Below, piece by piece: positions 1 through 17,611 of a stretch of DNA of 64,000 bases (position 1 is its first letter; each line of letters begins with the position of its first letter). The notes under the pieces are model-generated. The model was not told the origin of the DNA, did no database searches, and worked only from the letters and a program-made list of their open reading frames with translations. This DNA is from Micrasema longulum (taxonomy: Eukaryota > Arthropoda > Insecta > Trichoptera > Brachycentridae). The stretch is taken from assembly GCA_022494885.1 (NCBI GenBank), contig JAGVSM010002411.1, positions 85,408 to 149,407 of the forward strand. The letters are read 5' to 3'. The position numbers and the translations under genes were made by a program.

Positions 1-1232
1 GTTGACTAATATTACGTCATGATAGATAAAACGAAATATACCAGTTAAGGTGTTGCATGGCCCTTAAAATTATCACTGCTGGAGTTACGCAAAAAATTAG
101 ACTTAGGATCACTGTTATTTTAAACAAATTTAGTTAGTTAGAGATTTTAAAAATTTATTAACGATTCGTTTAGGTAGAGGATTGTTTATTTCTGAAGGAG
201 TTTTTCAAATAAATTTACCCAAATCAACTTATACAATTTTTTCACTACTGAAAATAACAATATTTTTTGTGTCTGATATGTTTTTTACACGAAAAATCAC
301 AATACTCTTATTGTTTATGCCAACAGCATACATGTTATAAAATATTCCGGAACACTGTTTTGACATATGCATAACAAACACATCTTTTGACAAATTCTCA
401 AAGTGACTGACTTGTACACTTGTAGCACTCCATAATTATTAACTTTAGCACTAACCCCCAGATTTAAAATAAATTATCATATAAAAATCAACTTACAGTT
501 CTAAATTTTGTTTCTTTAACTAATTGTCCCTTATAAATTTCTTTTATATAAAAGATTTTTAAAGTTTATCTTAAAATCTAATCTGTATTTAAAAATAAAA
601 CTGTCAGGGACAATGATTAATGGCGTTACTAATGGATTTTTAAAGCAAATACCTCACGTCATATTATTATTGTCTTTTGATTGACTTATGGAATAAAATG
701 AATATTAGTAACTTTGTTTTTAATTTATTCAAGTCTTAAACTATTATTAACTGGATTATCCATCTTAAGATTTAAGGGGAAAAAACCCTTTGGACGAACG
801 AAAATAAGTATTTTTTTGAATATATCTTTTAAAGGTGATATAATAAACGCATCATTTACACAATATTTCATTACATCTCTGAAGCAATATTTTATTTTAA
901 CATCGGAGTGTAGACCCCTCAGAACATTAAAAGCATCCACCACATACCCGAATCCGTTTTAAAGACTAAATGTCTTTCTTCTCGGATTCACTCATACAAG
1001 CAAGCATTTTTTTTTCATTACGAATTGATTATGTTTCATCCTTTACTAACCAAATTCAGTAAGAAAAGTGCGAACAAATATTTAAATTTACAACTTTCAA
1101 TGTCCTTTTTACTGTCGCTCTAAAACCACCCCTCATCAAGGTAGAAACAGGAAAGTATAAATAAAATAAATAAATAAATCATTCGCCCATTTCAAACCTC
1201 TTTATGTCAACAGTGATAGAAAACGTGTGTTA
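1..1232. other. No gene seen
   Basis: AT-rich sequence with short scattered frames and no recognisable domain, splice pattern or repeat family. Confidence 0.5.
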
Positions 1233-1421
1233 CTACTCTCTGGAGCACCAGAACGTCCGCAGGTGACAGTCACAGCCAGTACCCATAGCACAGGCCATAA
1301 TCCTTAAAATGCTAAGCAGACAGGTGCCGCACTGAGCGACAATCAACAGCTGGAACTTCTGGGATTCACATGCCACCGCCACCGGTGCGCGGCGACTCGA
1401 GCTTTCAGCAGAAATGAACAC
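1233..1421 (-). other. GC-rich exon-like open frame, unidentified
   Basis: A 62-codon minus-strand frame in a GC- and CpG-rich island within AT-rich DNA. It is Cys-rich towards its end (CGTCLL, MACAMGTGCDCHL). It does not resemble the amylase tail module. It may be an exon of a neighbouring gene or part of an old element. Confidence 0.2.
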
Positions 1422-1639
1422 GTTCGGTACACAATAGAGACACCATTTACAAACACGTTTTAAATGACTGCAAAAGAGGTAAATTAAATTATTTTGTGGT
1501 GTATTTTAGTGTTAGGTACTTTCATGAAAATTTATACTGTAAGTCCAAGGAATAATCTATTAAAAGTTATTTGTTATAATATATTATAGTTAATATGTAA
1601 AATGAAGCATTTAGGTAGTATAGTATGAGGGGTTGCATA

Positions 1640-2150
1640 ACTTATATTAAGCAGGCAGGTAGGACGGGAGGATGCATTTGACGAACTTCGATGAGGCTCA
1701 CAATTCGTCAAGTCGCCCCTCCCGCGGGGGCGCACAGAGGACAAAAACGCAAGAATTCAGAATTGCGACATGGAATATCAGGGGACGCGAGAATACACTC
1801 CCCCTGATTGGAGTAAAGCTGTTGTTATGCCTTTATACAAAGGAAAAAGCTCTAAGGTGGATTGCAGAAACTATAGAGCTATCAGCCTTTTGAGCGCTGT
1901 TGGAAAGATATACAACAGAAAACTGATTGAGAGAGTAAGAAAAGAAACTAAATATTGAGTGTGGGATATAAAAAATGAATTTGTGAATAGAAGAGGATAT
2001 ATTGATCAAATATTTGCTGTGCGATATTTCGCATTGGACTGTTGGACTGAAAATTTTATGGCTAAACACCAAAAACTTTTCCGCGCATTTGTCGATCAAA
2101 GGCATGGGCGGCTTTACAGCTGTGGCACCTTATTACTCTGAGTGTATTCC
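1640..2150 (+). mobile_element. Internally deleted RTE-like non-LTR retrotransposon
   Basis: The plus strand first encodes the start of an apurinic endonuclease domain (FRIATWNIRGR), then in another frame reverse transcriptase motifs (AVVMPLYKGK, NYRAISLLSAVGKIYN, IERVRKETK). The roughly 200-plus residues that normally separate these parts are absent. The frame degenerates after 1958, with weak similarity continuing to about 2110. It belongs to the same family as the pieces at 9.0 and 15.0 kb. Confidence 0.75.
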
Positions 2151-2159
2151 TCATCCTCG

Positions 2160-3500
2160 AACCAGCTGGTCAACCAATATTTAAGATGCTTATTTTCACA
2201 GAAACGCCCTCCGTCACTATGCGCGTCGGCTGATTCATATGTTCTCTCTCTCCTTCTATAATAGTAAGACTCGCAATAGGTATTAAGTGTCATGAGTAGT
2301 TAATTTCAATGTATTTTAAACAGGAATTTAAAACAGACAGCCTATTTTTACGTTTATTAAGAGATCGATAAGTTAATTATTTGTGTTTGGTTTCCAATAT
2401 CATTATTATACTTCATAAAAATGATCAGCTATTTTCAAGCCCAAAACAAGGCAAGAAGGCGTCCAAATTACTGACAACATATTACTGAAAAGGCACGAAT
2501 ATCAAATTTCTAAGGAAATAGTATATAACCTCAATTCCCTACTAGCAAGTATGGTGAATACTGGATAATTACTATTTATAAATCGTAGCATCCTTAATCA
2601 CTTGAGGCAGTCAGTCAGTGAGATATAACGCCCAGCCTCCAAACAGGCTGGGTGTGAAGTTTAGTTCCTTTCTCCAACTTTGATTTAAAATTTAAAAAAT
2701 GTGTTCAATTGTTATAAACATTGAGTACATTGCTTAAAAATGTGGACCCAGAAGTGTAGAATGAGAAAAAAGATAATTAATTTAAAGCATTGTTTTATGC
2801 ACGTTATTATATTCGACGCTTTGTTCTAACAAAAATATATTTAAACGCCACCAACTCTTCTGATTTTATAACTGTGCTTCTGTTAAAAATGTTCAAAAAT
2901 GTGTTTATTTGTGAAGATCAAGTGCTGAAATGTAACCATTTATTTTTAAATAGTCTCTGTTTAATATAGTGCTACCTATTTACGTTCATTTAAAAATACA
3001 AATAACATTTTTTTCTTGTGTCACGTAAAACTCATTCAATATTAAAAGTAATACACATGTTTATCTGACATCTTTATCAAAGTAAAAAAAAAAAAAGATA
3101 TTATAAGCGGGAAACACACGTCTAATAATAATAAACAAAATTGACAAGAAGCGAATAGATTCTTTGGTACCTACACTACGCACACAGATGCGCATCTACT
3201 ACCTCCCAGGGATCAACCAAATTTGAACCAAATGTTTTTACAGTTATGTACTAGGAAAAGGACAATAGACCATGTAAACTGTTTGCCCAAAACAGGGACC
3301 CTTCGAGTTTGAGTTCGAGTATCGTCTATAATCTTGTGAACCTTAATAATAAGTTAAAGAATGCTATCTTTTTTCGGTTTTTTGTCTTTTGTTTTTTGTG
3401 CTGTTACATTTTCACTTCATTGCTATACTTACTCGTTCTTTGCTCGATGTAAAATTATCGTGTTTTTTAATTTTTTTATTGTAAACTTTTTAAAATCATT
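2160..3500. other. Gene-free AT-rich stretch
   Basis: No coding sequence recognised. A short GC-containing inverted repeat (cccagcctccaaacaggctggg) lies at about 2631-2653. Confidence 0.4.
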
Positions 3501-3985
3501 CTAATGTTGCTAAAATTCCACTCGTCGATGCGCTTTGTAGCTGCAAGACTTTTTGTGATGTAAGCTATCATATTATATAAATCATATAATTTAAATGTTA
3601 TCAACTATCAAATTTCTAAATTTAGTAAATCGGGTCTAGAATTTCAACCGTCCATGCGCTCAGTAGTTGCAAGACTTGTAATCTAACTTCTTTTTTATGA
3701 AATTGTTTTTTATTTCGTTTTTTAAAATATCACTTAAACTCTTAACTTCATTGTCAAATAAAAAAATGTAAGCAGGGGCTAGATTTCTTACTGTCCATGC
3801 GCTCTGTAGCTGCAAGACGTGCTATAATCTAGCTCCTAGATATCATAATTGAAGACCAAGAACTAGAATCCCAACCAACCATGTGCTCTGTAGCTGCAAG
3901 ACGTGCTGGGATATTTATTTATTATACAGCGCCGTTGAGGTGAATTTCACTAAAATGGCGCTATATAAATTATTCCAACATAATT
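3500..3985 (+). mobile_element. 3' end of a CR1/L2-like LINE with four tandem motifs
   Basis: The motif tgcgctctgtagctgcaaga recurs four times (about 3528, 3654, 3797, 3883), separated by AT-rich spacers. The element ends with a tail shared with the copies at 52.3 and 12.0 kb: gatatttattta, then the block agcgcc..ttgaggt, then atggcgctatataaatta. Confidence 0.7.
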
Positions 3986-4635
3986 TCATATTAAGTTAAA
4001 CGTTTACTCATTAACTCCGTTTATACAACATATGATAAAGACACATCAAAAACAACATCGTGTTCTTCCTTCAATTTCTAACTAAAGAAAGAGCTCCTAT
4101 GCTTTCCACCAGGATAATTATAAAAATACATTATTATAAATAATTATAACTACACTATATATTTTTTATTAAATGTTTATTCAAAAAAGTATGATAGCAT
4201 AATTAAAAATTAAGCAACCCAAGATAAATAATTTAAGCGTAACATTTTAAAAATTAATCTGATGTTTTTGTTATCATCTTTCAGACAGCAACATTACAGT
4301 TTTTCCTGAAAAATAAAATGCAATAATAATTTTTTTTAATAATTAATAAATTACTTAATTAAAAAAACTAAGAGATTCAGAAGAAATGATAACCTATTCT
4401 AAAAAAAAGTTTTTTGTTTCATGAATTAAAAAGATACTCAAACCTTTGTACTTGTTTACAAGTATGTTGTGCTCATTATGTTTTCTAAATAAAATCTTAA
4501 AGATTCATTGATTTTTAAAAAAATTGTTGTTTGTTTCAAAATCTGTCATTGGATGATTTAAGTGACCACTTAACTAACTGTGTAATTTTTATTGATGCGA
4601 TTATGAACAAAATTTTGAGTTTTGTGAATTCCAGT
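3986..4635. other. Gene-free AT-rich stretch downstream of Amy-C
   Basis: Searched for an amylase tail exon (Trp-x-Gly-Cys-Leu signature on the minus strand); none seen. Confidence 0.4.
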
Positions 4636-4925
4636 GCTTAAATACAAAAATTTGGACAAACTGACAACTGCCAAACTTTGATCCAACAAGAAGTGTACAT
4701 TTTAAAAATATGTTTAAAGGCGTTGTCTAGCATGCAAATGAATAAATTCAGTCAGATAAATCTGAATAATGATTTCAGCTCTTAAATCAACAAAAAAAAA
4801 AACACATGGAAAAATTTAAAGAACACGGATATTCGAAAATAGGCAGAAATATTATACAATATGTAAAGTGGCCACTCAAACTAGCCAATAATATATCATA
4901 AGCCATATAAAAGCCTTAACTTCCA
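4636..4925 (-). repeat. Decayed copy of the CAGAGATGAAGAAC inverted-repeat family
   Basis: Contains, in order, the family blocks atttggacaaact, cgttgtctag, tcagataaatctgaat, tttcagctctta, aaagtggccactcaaac, and the tcataagcc block. It lies immediately downstream of Amy-C exon 9. Diverged from the better copies at 7.7 and 29.5 kb. Confidence 0.6.
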
Positions 4926-4939
4926 TATTTATATCATTA

Positions 4940-10024
<5,085 letters not shown>

Positions 10025-10243
10025 TGCAATGTTGTATCTGAAAATATTTAAAATAAATGTAATTAGTCTTTCTAAAAAGTTCTGAAGATTGTGACTAGAA
10101 CTTATGGTGTCAATTTTTTTTATTTTCTATTTGTATGTTTTATTTAAAAGATATTTTTTTTTACAAATGCGTTGATTTGAATATTTTCAAGCACTACCTT
10201 CAACTTAATGAACTAAAATGTTTAAAGTAAGGCTTTATACCCC

Positions 10244-10640
10244 GTTTTTCAGGGCCAGACCGCGAAATTTCAAAAGAACATTCCTCATGGTAAGTTTTAA
10301 AAAAAAATCCTTTCCTTTTTTTTCTTCATTTAAAAAAGTCATTTAAAAAAAAACGTACCTTAAAAATTCAGTGTAAATCTCTAATTTTCGGACAAACAGT
10401 CCCTCCACAAACCCCTACCTCTCTCCTACCCAGCCGCTTCTCTAGTCCGCGTCTGGAGCGTATCGTTTCGTTGGTCAAATATGTTTTTATCGCAATGTTT
10501 TTTGAAAGAATAACTCCATTTCGAGATCATTATTTAAAAAAAAAAGTAAATGACTTTTTGGAAAAATTTTATAAGGTTTTTTTTTAAAGCCTACCGTTAG
10601 GAATGTTCTTCTGAAGGTTTGCGGTCTGGCCCTGAAAAAC
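10244..10640. mobile_element. Foldback/MITE with GTTTTTCAGGGCCAGACCGC ends
   Basis: The first 20 bp are perfectly repeated in inverted orientation at the end. The arms extend imperfectly for about 60 bp (gaacattcct... at both ends). Sits in the Amy-C leader intron and is absent from the homologous sequence near 13.4 kb, so it inserted after the duplication. Confidence 0.75.
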
Positions 10641-10944
10641 CATGTATGCACTTTTAGAAAAAAAATAATGATACGTCATTAAAAAAAATACCGTTTTCTT
10701 GTGATTTAGTCGAACCTAATATATTTATGAAATGCTTGTTCATGAAAATATTGTAAGTGCACATTTAAAATATACGATGCAAAAAAATTTTGAATGAAAA
10801 AGATGATTTTATTTTTTTCCTAAAAACAGAAAACTAATAACTATGTTTAGTGTAAGTTGATTTTCGATTTTAAAAATAATATTAAATAAATTGGTTAATA
10901 CATATATTTAAACCATCGTCTTTGAAAACGATTTATTTACTTAC

Positions 10945-11013
10945 ATACTCCAATGCCTATACAACTTCCACTCTTTTCAGTACATATTAATTCACTGTTT
11001 CAGCCTTTTTATA
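10945..11013 (-). promoter_or_regulatory. Amy-C promoter TATA box and leader exon
   Basis: TATAAAAAGG on the minus strand (11013-11004) is followed about 60 bp later by a strong donor, GTAAGT (10944-10939). The matching acceptor precedes Amy-C exon 1 at 10038. This defines a short untranslated leader exon of roughly 35-40 nt, starting near 10980, and a leader intron of about 0.9 kb. The start point is inferred from the usual TATA spacing. Confidence 0.65.
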
Positions 11014-11229
11014 GCATTTTAAAATTCATCACAAAAATTAAAGATTAAATTGAGCCTGCCTACTAAGCTTATCTAATCAAATCTGCTGAAATTAATAAAA
11101 ATCATTTCTCGCTCGGAAACAAATAAATAATTAAAATGTTTTGTTTTTAACATTTCAAAAGATAAGAGTATTTGCCCTCAAATTAAAGTAAAATGATGGA
11201 ACCATTTAAAAGAAATTAGATTTAATGAT

Positions 11230-11489
11230 TTTGTCCTGATACTCACTTATCGGTAGTTTCTAGTGTGCGGCTCATTCCATTTCTGCTCCGTAGTTGAAGC
11301 ATATATTGTCCACAAAGAGTCTCCGTGAATCTCTATTGGCTGCCAGCGTCCTTCCGAGTCGAATTTGTCCCGTCCCGTAGTTCTGACATAAAGTGCTGAT
11401 GAACAGTCAGCAGTCGACGTCCAGTATATTGAGGACCTGATGCCTTATAAAGTAGGAAAGCGTGGTTAAGACTATGGTATCTATGCAAG
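11230..11489 (-). mobile_element. LINE C-terminal remnant, left half, interrupted by the CR1-like insert
   Basis: Diverged copy of the 14.15-14.36 kb remnant. Continues on the other side of the insert at 12078-12240. Confidence 0.6.
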
Positions 11490-12077
11490 TCTACCAATGA
11501 ACAAAATGACTCGCCTACAGTCTGTATTAAATGCTGCAGCGAGACTTATTTTCGGAATTTCTAAGTTCAGTCATATCACTCCACTACTTTGGAAATTAAA
11601 CTGGCTATGTTTTCCACAGAGGGTGGAATACAAACTCTGTTGGTTTATGTATAAATCACTGCACAACTCTGCTCCGGAATATCTAAGGGAACCATGAATT
11701 TCAGACGAACTAGCTGACAGGCGTCTTACGCTTAGATCAGCTACGTCTAGGGCATGAGAAAAAGTTTTTATACCTCTACGCAAACAGCGTACTAAATTCA
11801 GTGAACGCGCATTTGCGGTCGCAGGCCCTATGGGATGGAATGCTCTTCCAGCAAAAGTGCGAGGCTGTGAGAGTGAAGTGATGTTTCGGAAAAAGCTATA
11901 AACCCACTTGTTCTCCAAATCATTTGAATAAATCCGTAGCATGTGACAACAAAATAAATAGTTTTATTACAATTACGAATTAAAAAGCTTTAATTCAATT
12001 TATTAAAGAGCCCTTGAGGTATTGTATTACGAATATGGCGCTATGTAAGTTATCCAAAATAATAATAATAATAATGA
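11490..12077 (+). mobile_element. CR1/L2-like LINE 3' fragment
   Basis: Encodes the typical post-reverse-transcriptase region (RLQSVLNAAARLIFGISKF, SHITPLLWKLNWLCFPQR, then PMGWNALPAKVRG) with a few stop codons. It is followed by the 3' tail block gcccttgaggt ... atggcgctatgtaagttatc and an (aat)n microsatellite. 5'-truncated. Inserted into a segment that is uninterrupted in the duplicate near 14.36 kb. Confidence 0.85.
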
Positions 12078-12240
12078 AGGCTCCCAGGTGGCATCCGCAG
12101 TATATGGCTCAAACAATCGTATCGCCTCCGCTTAGTGACAATTGTAACCGGAGTTTGCTGCGTCCACTTTCTTATTTTTGTGCGGCTTGGCCATTCAAAT
12201 CACTTGCGTTTAATGAGATTTTGTGTTATATGCTTTAAAT
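12078..12240 (-). mobile_element. LINE C-terminal remnant, right half
   Basis: The blocks ggtggcatccgcagtatatg and gacaattgtaaccggagttt match 14360-14470. Confidence 0.55.
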
Positions 12241-12533
12241 CTTTTACTTCTTCTTCCAAACTGCCCATTTTTACTACCATTTGAATTATCGATTCCATAA
12301 TTTGAGAGCAGTTTGGAGTTAAACTACCCATATGGTATTTTTGAATTGATTTTTGTTTAATCATTGATAAACGATTTATAGTCTAACATTTGTTTTTTCA
12401 AGAAAATAAACATAGATTCTACAAAAATAACTCATGTTAGAAGTTTACATACCTCATACATATTTTTTGATCACGCACTTAAGTGCTTGTTTGATTAATT
12501 AAAAATTTTCTTTCAACGAAAGATACATTTTTA

Positions 12534-13341
<808 letters not shown>

Positions 13342-13816
13342 CGCAAAATTGTATCTGAAAATATTGTGAATAAATCTAATTAGTATTTCTGAAATGTTCT
13401 GAAAATTTTTACCAGATCTCATGATGTCAATTAAATATTATTTTCTATTGGTGTGATTTATTTTTTTAACAAATGTTGAGTTAAACGAAAATATTGTAAG
13501 CACCCTACGAAGCAAAAATGTAATGAATGAAAAACGAGATTGAATTTTTTTCCTATAAATAAAAAAAATAATAGCACAATTTGAAATTCTACTGATTTTT
13601 CTTTAAATTAATCAGCAATTTTGATAATAGTAGAGGTGCAAACTGTTAGTGTTTTATCCACAATACTTAGATTTCTTAAATGTAATTAAAATTTACACTT
13701 AACAATTAACTACACCATAGACACAATGTAAATTGATTTTCGATTTTAAAAATATTATTAAATTCAATGATGATTATATTTAAACTATCGTCTTCCGAAA
13801 TGATTTGTTTACTTAC

Positions 13817-13884
13817 ATAATCCACAATGATAACTGATCAAGTTTTTTTTACACATATTAAATCATAGTTTCAGCCTTTTTATA
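13817..13884 (-). promoter_or_regulatory. TATA box and leader donor of the amylase pseudogene
   Basis: The same TATAAAAAGG (13884-13875) and GTAAGT donor (13816-13811) occur here in sequence homologous to the Amy-C upstream region, showing that the promoter was duplicated together with exon 1. Confidence 0.6.
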
Positions 13885-14149
13885 GCATTTTAAAACCCAT
13901 AAAAAAAATGATGAAATCGGCCCTGCCTACTAAGCCTATCTAATCAAATTTGCTGAAATTAATAAAAAATAATTTCACGCACGGAAACAAACAATTAAAC
14001 ATAATGTTTCATTTTTAACATTTCAAAAGATAAGAGTATTTGCCCACAAATTAAAGTAAAATTACGGAAATATTTATAAGAGATTAGATTTAATGATTTT
14101 GTCCTGATATTCACGTATCAGTAGTTTCTAGTGTGCGGCTCATCATCAT

Positions 14150-14475
14150 CGTCATTCCATGTGCGCTCCCTAGTTGAAGCAAATGGTGTCCACAAAGAGC
14201 CTCCATGCATCTCTTTCAGCTGCCAGCCCCAGTGCGTCCTCCCAAGACAGGTTTGCGTCCCGTAGTTCTGACGTAAACTGCCGACAAACAATCAACAGTG
14301 GACGTCCAGTACGTCGAGAACCTAATGCCTTGTAAAGTAGGCAAGCGTGGATAAGGCTATCAGGAGGCATCGGCAGTATATGGCCCAATATCACTTCCAC
14401 TTGATGACAGTTGTCACCGAAGTTTGCTGCATCCGTTCTCTTATTAGTGTCCGGTTGAGCCATTTAAATCACGTA
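14150..14475 (-). mobile_element. Non-LTR retrotransposon C-terminal remnant
   Basis: Minus-strand frame of about 97 codons containing VILGHILPMPPDSL, GSRRTGRPLL and WEDALGLAAERDAWR, the pattern seen after reverse transcriptase domains (GH..MP...GRP...A.DR..WR). Confidence 0.65.
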
Positions 14476-14479
14476 TGTT

Positions 14480-15040
14480 TAGTGAGAGTTGTTAAGCTGT
14501 CCAAACCTACTCCATATAGCTACATTCCTTCAAAGAATCTCATAGAACCACCGCACTTCCCATTTTTCCTAGCGCAACTCCACACAACAATAATCACGGG
14601 TGTGAGTGCCGGTCAAAAACATCGAATTGCCAGCACCCATGTTAATTACTCTCAACAAACTTCATTGACAACCGAGCCGTAACAAGGTCTATCTAGACCA
14701 CCAGTTCAAAACGTTTTGTGTGACACGTAGCTTTTTTTTTGTGAAGTCAGCTCTTTGCCTCTTTCACATAAAACCCAGCAAAACAGATACGCAAAAAACT
14801 CTCGCTGAAAATTATGAAACCCTTGTTGCAAGAACGAGCTTCGCCCAAGGGCAATATAATGTTACTACACCAAGAACGCTTGTCAGTTGGATGGTTATTT
14901 GAAAACCACAAACAGCTTTATATCTTTAAAGACAATATAACCAAACGGATTGCTGCAGAGGACAAAAAAAATGTATATACTCCAGTTAATCCAACATAAA
15001 ATATATTTAGTATTTCTCCTTGATGCTTTGTGTAATTTTT
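14480..15040. other. No gene seen
   Basis: Several short overlapping frames on both strands without recognisable motifs. Confidence 0.4.
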
Positions 15041-15044
15041 CTAT

Positions 15045-15905
15045 TGTATCTCTAGACTGGAGAAGGGCTGTTGTTATGCCACTATACAAGAGAAAAGGTT
15101 CATATGTGGACTGTGAAAATTAAAGAGCAATCAGCCTTTTGAGCGCTGTTGGCAAAATGCATTGAAGAATACTGATTGAGAGAAAAAAAAATTAACTAAA
15201 GACAAAGTGTGGAATATTCAGAGTGGTTTTATGAATGGAAAAGGATGTTTGGATATAATATTTGCTTTACGAAACATGGCAGAGAAATTTTCTGCTAAAA
15301 ACCAAAAGGTTTTCTGGGCATGTTGATCTGCAAAAAGCGTTTGATAGAGTTGACAGAGACAAATTATGTAAGGTGTTATCAGAGTATGGAGTAGGGAATG
15401 AACAGAAATCTGACACGAGTTATTGTTTCTCTGTATAATGACAGCACAGCATTTGTTAGGATTGATGGATCACACACCATGTGGTTTGAAATTCACAAAG
15501 GAGTCAAAAAGGGATATGTGATGTCGCCATGGCTGTTTAACGTGCAACAATGCGATCTCTCAGGCAAACGTGTGGTAAAACTATGTGCGATAGATGCACA
15601 AATGTTGGGATTCGTACATTTTGTACGGCTGAGATAAGCATTATCGACAAAATCAAGAAAGGAGCTCTGCGCGGGTTTGGACATATAAAGCAAATGGACA
15701 GCAAAAGAACGGCTAAGAATATTTACAATGCGAATGTTGATAAATGCAAAAATAGAAGAAGACCGAGAAAGACATGGCATAACCAAATCCAACAAATACT
15801 CGAAGATGGACATGTAAAAAATCGAAATAATCGGTGCGCGTGCATAAGAAGATGTATGAATGTAGAGATCCTCTCTGCCTACCCCTACGGAGGAACAACG
15901 TGATG
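15045..15905 (+). mobile_element. Degenerate RTE-like reverse transcriptase
   Basis: AVVMPLYKRKG, RAISLLSAVGK, a KAFDRVDR-like block in a shifted frame, SLYNDSTAFVRIDG, then HKGVKKGYVMSPWLFNV (the region before the catalytic Asp pair) and finally IKKGALRGFGHIKQMDSKRT and RRRPRKTWHNQIQQILEDG. Multiple stops and frameshifts. The segment with the catalytic YADD is deleted between about 15540 and 15620. Confidence 0.75.
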
Positions 15906-15969
15906 GTTTTTTGTTGTTTTTATGTTCCATTGCAAAACATTATGTATGTATCGTATTATCGGCGCAATG

Positions 15970-16210
15970 ATTTTTTAAGGTTCAGTTATTTTAAAATTTC
16001 TCTTCCTGTGACGTCCCAAGTTCTCTACGATGAGTTCTGCTGATTAGAGAATTGGCTTTCCGTAAACCAGAAATTTATCACGACACTCTATCATTAGTTG
16101 ATTTTAAAGAACTCGTGACGTCATTCACGATAGTTCATTTTTATAATGTTTTTAATTCATTTTTGAAAGACTTCGCAGTGCAAGTAAATGCTTATCATCA
16201 AAATTCTCGC
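15970..16210. repeat. Interspersed repeat shared with 31.13-31.34 kb
   Basis: Shared blocks include gttctgctgatt, tctatcattagttgatttta, agaactcgtgacgt and the tttttataatgttttt region. No coding capacity recognised. Confidence 0.55.
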
Positions 16211-16279
16211 AACACTGAACTTTCCTATGAACGTTCTTCAAATTACTCCATTTGGCTAGCGATGCACTTATTTCAAGCT

Positions 16280-16830
16280 TGATTCCACGAAAAAAAGCAT
16301 TTCTGGAATTGCTTCTTTCGGAAGGGCCTTCAGCAGCTTCGTATCAGGAATGGTGTATAAACGTTTTTCTGTTAGAACCATTTTTATTTTTGGGAAGAGT
16401 TGCATGGTAGTGAACCTGGAGAGTAAAACAGATGTGAACAAACAGGAACTATTTTTTGGGCCAAACCCTTTCGGATAATAAGCGAGGTTTCGCTACGAAA
16501 TTTGCACTCGCGCGTCTAATTTGCAAATTATCGGTTAGAACGCTTTTCAAGGATCCATATGAGATATTCATTAATTTTTAAGTTCTTAAAAAGGTAGTCA
16601 GATTGCATAAATGATTTTTGTCGCTTAGTGGGTGATTTGCCCGTTTTAGAAGTAAAAGAACGTTCAGACTGTTATTGGTCTTTCACCGACATATTTCCGC
16701 ATTTAAACCGCTTATACCACTTCTTCACAATCACCCCATTACTGCCATTTTGAAATGAACCATCACTAGTTTGAGCACTTTATGAGCTTCTTTGTCATTT
16801 TTTTGTAGCCCAAAATAAATTTTATGCTAA
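16280..16830 (-). mobile_element. Possible mariner-type transposase remnant
   Basis: Minus strand contains KKWYKRFKCGNMSVKD and SERSFTSKTGKSPTKR, resembling the helix-turn-helix linker of mariner transposases (WF.RFK.G..S..D...GRP.T). The rest is too decayed to align by eye. Confidence 0.4.
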
Positions 16831-16929
16831 CGCATTGTTAGAATCTTCCCTCTCTGGAAACTAACTGGCTGGTCACAAGTTGTTCAAACCTAATAATGAC
16901 AGTTTCAACGGATTAGGCTATAAAGATAG

Positions 16930-17075
16930 GGTTTCCTAGGACAGCGGTGCCCGTATCCTAACGGCCGTAGTGAACGGTGATGCGGTGGAAAGCCGTCGTA
17001 GTGGTGAGTGGTTTTATTTTTAAACGGTGTTATCAACACCATTTTTATAGAATACCACTCTCTAGTCATCGTTAC
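16930..17075. repeat. Imperfect hairpin
   Basis: gagtggttttatttttaaac ggtgtt pairs with aacaccatttttatagaata ccactc, with a 3-nt loop at 17032. Possibly a MITE fragment. Confidence 0.4.
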
Positions 17076-17611
17076 GTTGCTGCTATAAAAATCAATTTAC
17101 TAAATTAAAGTAGCAGGTCTCCTGTAATACTAAAACACTTTCCTTGGTGTGAAGTGTTGGCTACTTGATTAAGCTTTATACTGCGGATACTCATGTATTA
17201 ATGTAATATCGCACAAAATATAAAACCTACCAACAAAGGTTGCTGTCAAAATTTTATAAAACAAAGAAAAAGTGATAGATCACTTTTTTCCAAGCCGACA
17301 GCCTCCAGTGAATATATGCTGTTCAATTTTAATTCCACTCATAAACCCTCCTTTCTCCTCCCTCAGCCACACTTTCTCAACCCCTCACTATGTTCATGTT
17401 ATATATCGTTGAACTAGTAAAACTCACAAACATACTTTTGTTCAGGGGAGATTAAAATCAGATTTACTCCAGTAGCAAAAAGTGGCGAAGTTTTTTCGAA
17501 ATACACGTTTTTTTAAATAATGTAGCACTGTACGAATATACAATTTTTACGGACATACAGATTATTTGAAGTTATAAGAAAAAATTCCAAAATATCAATT
17601 TCAATATGTAT

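Noticed and set aside
3500..3910. A CRISPR-like or satellite array
   Set aside because: Spacers are unequal and AT-rich, the unit number is four, and the block recurs as part of a LINE 3' end at 52 kb.
11571..11942. A 123-codon minus-strand frame
   Set aside because: It is the antisense of a plus-strand LINE C-terminal domain with clear motifs.
15493..15930. A 145-codon minus-strand frame
   Set aside because: It is the antisense of recognisable plus-strand reverse transcriptase remnants.
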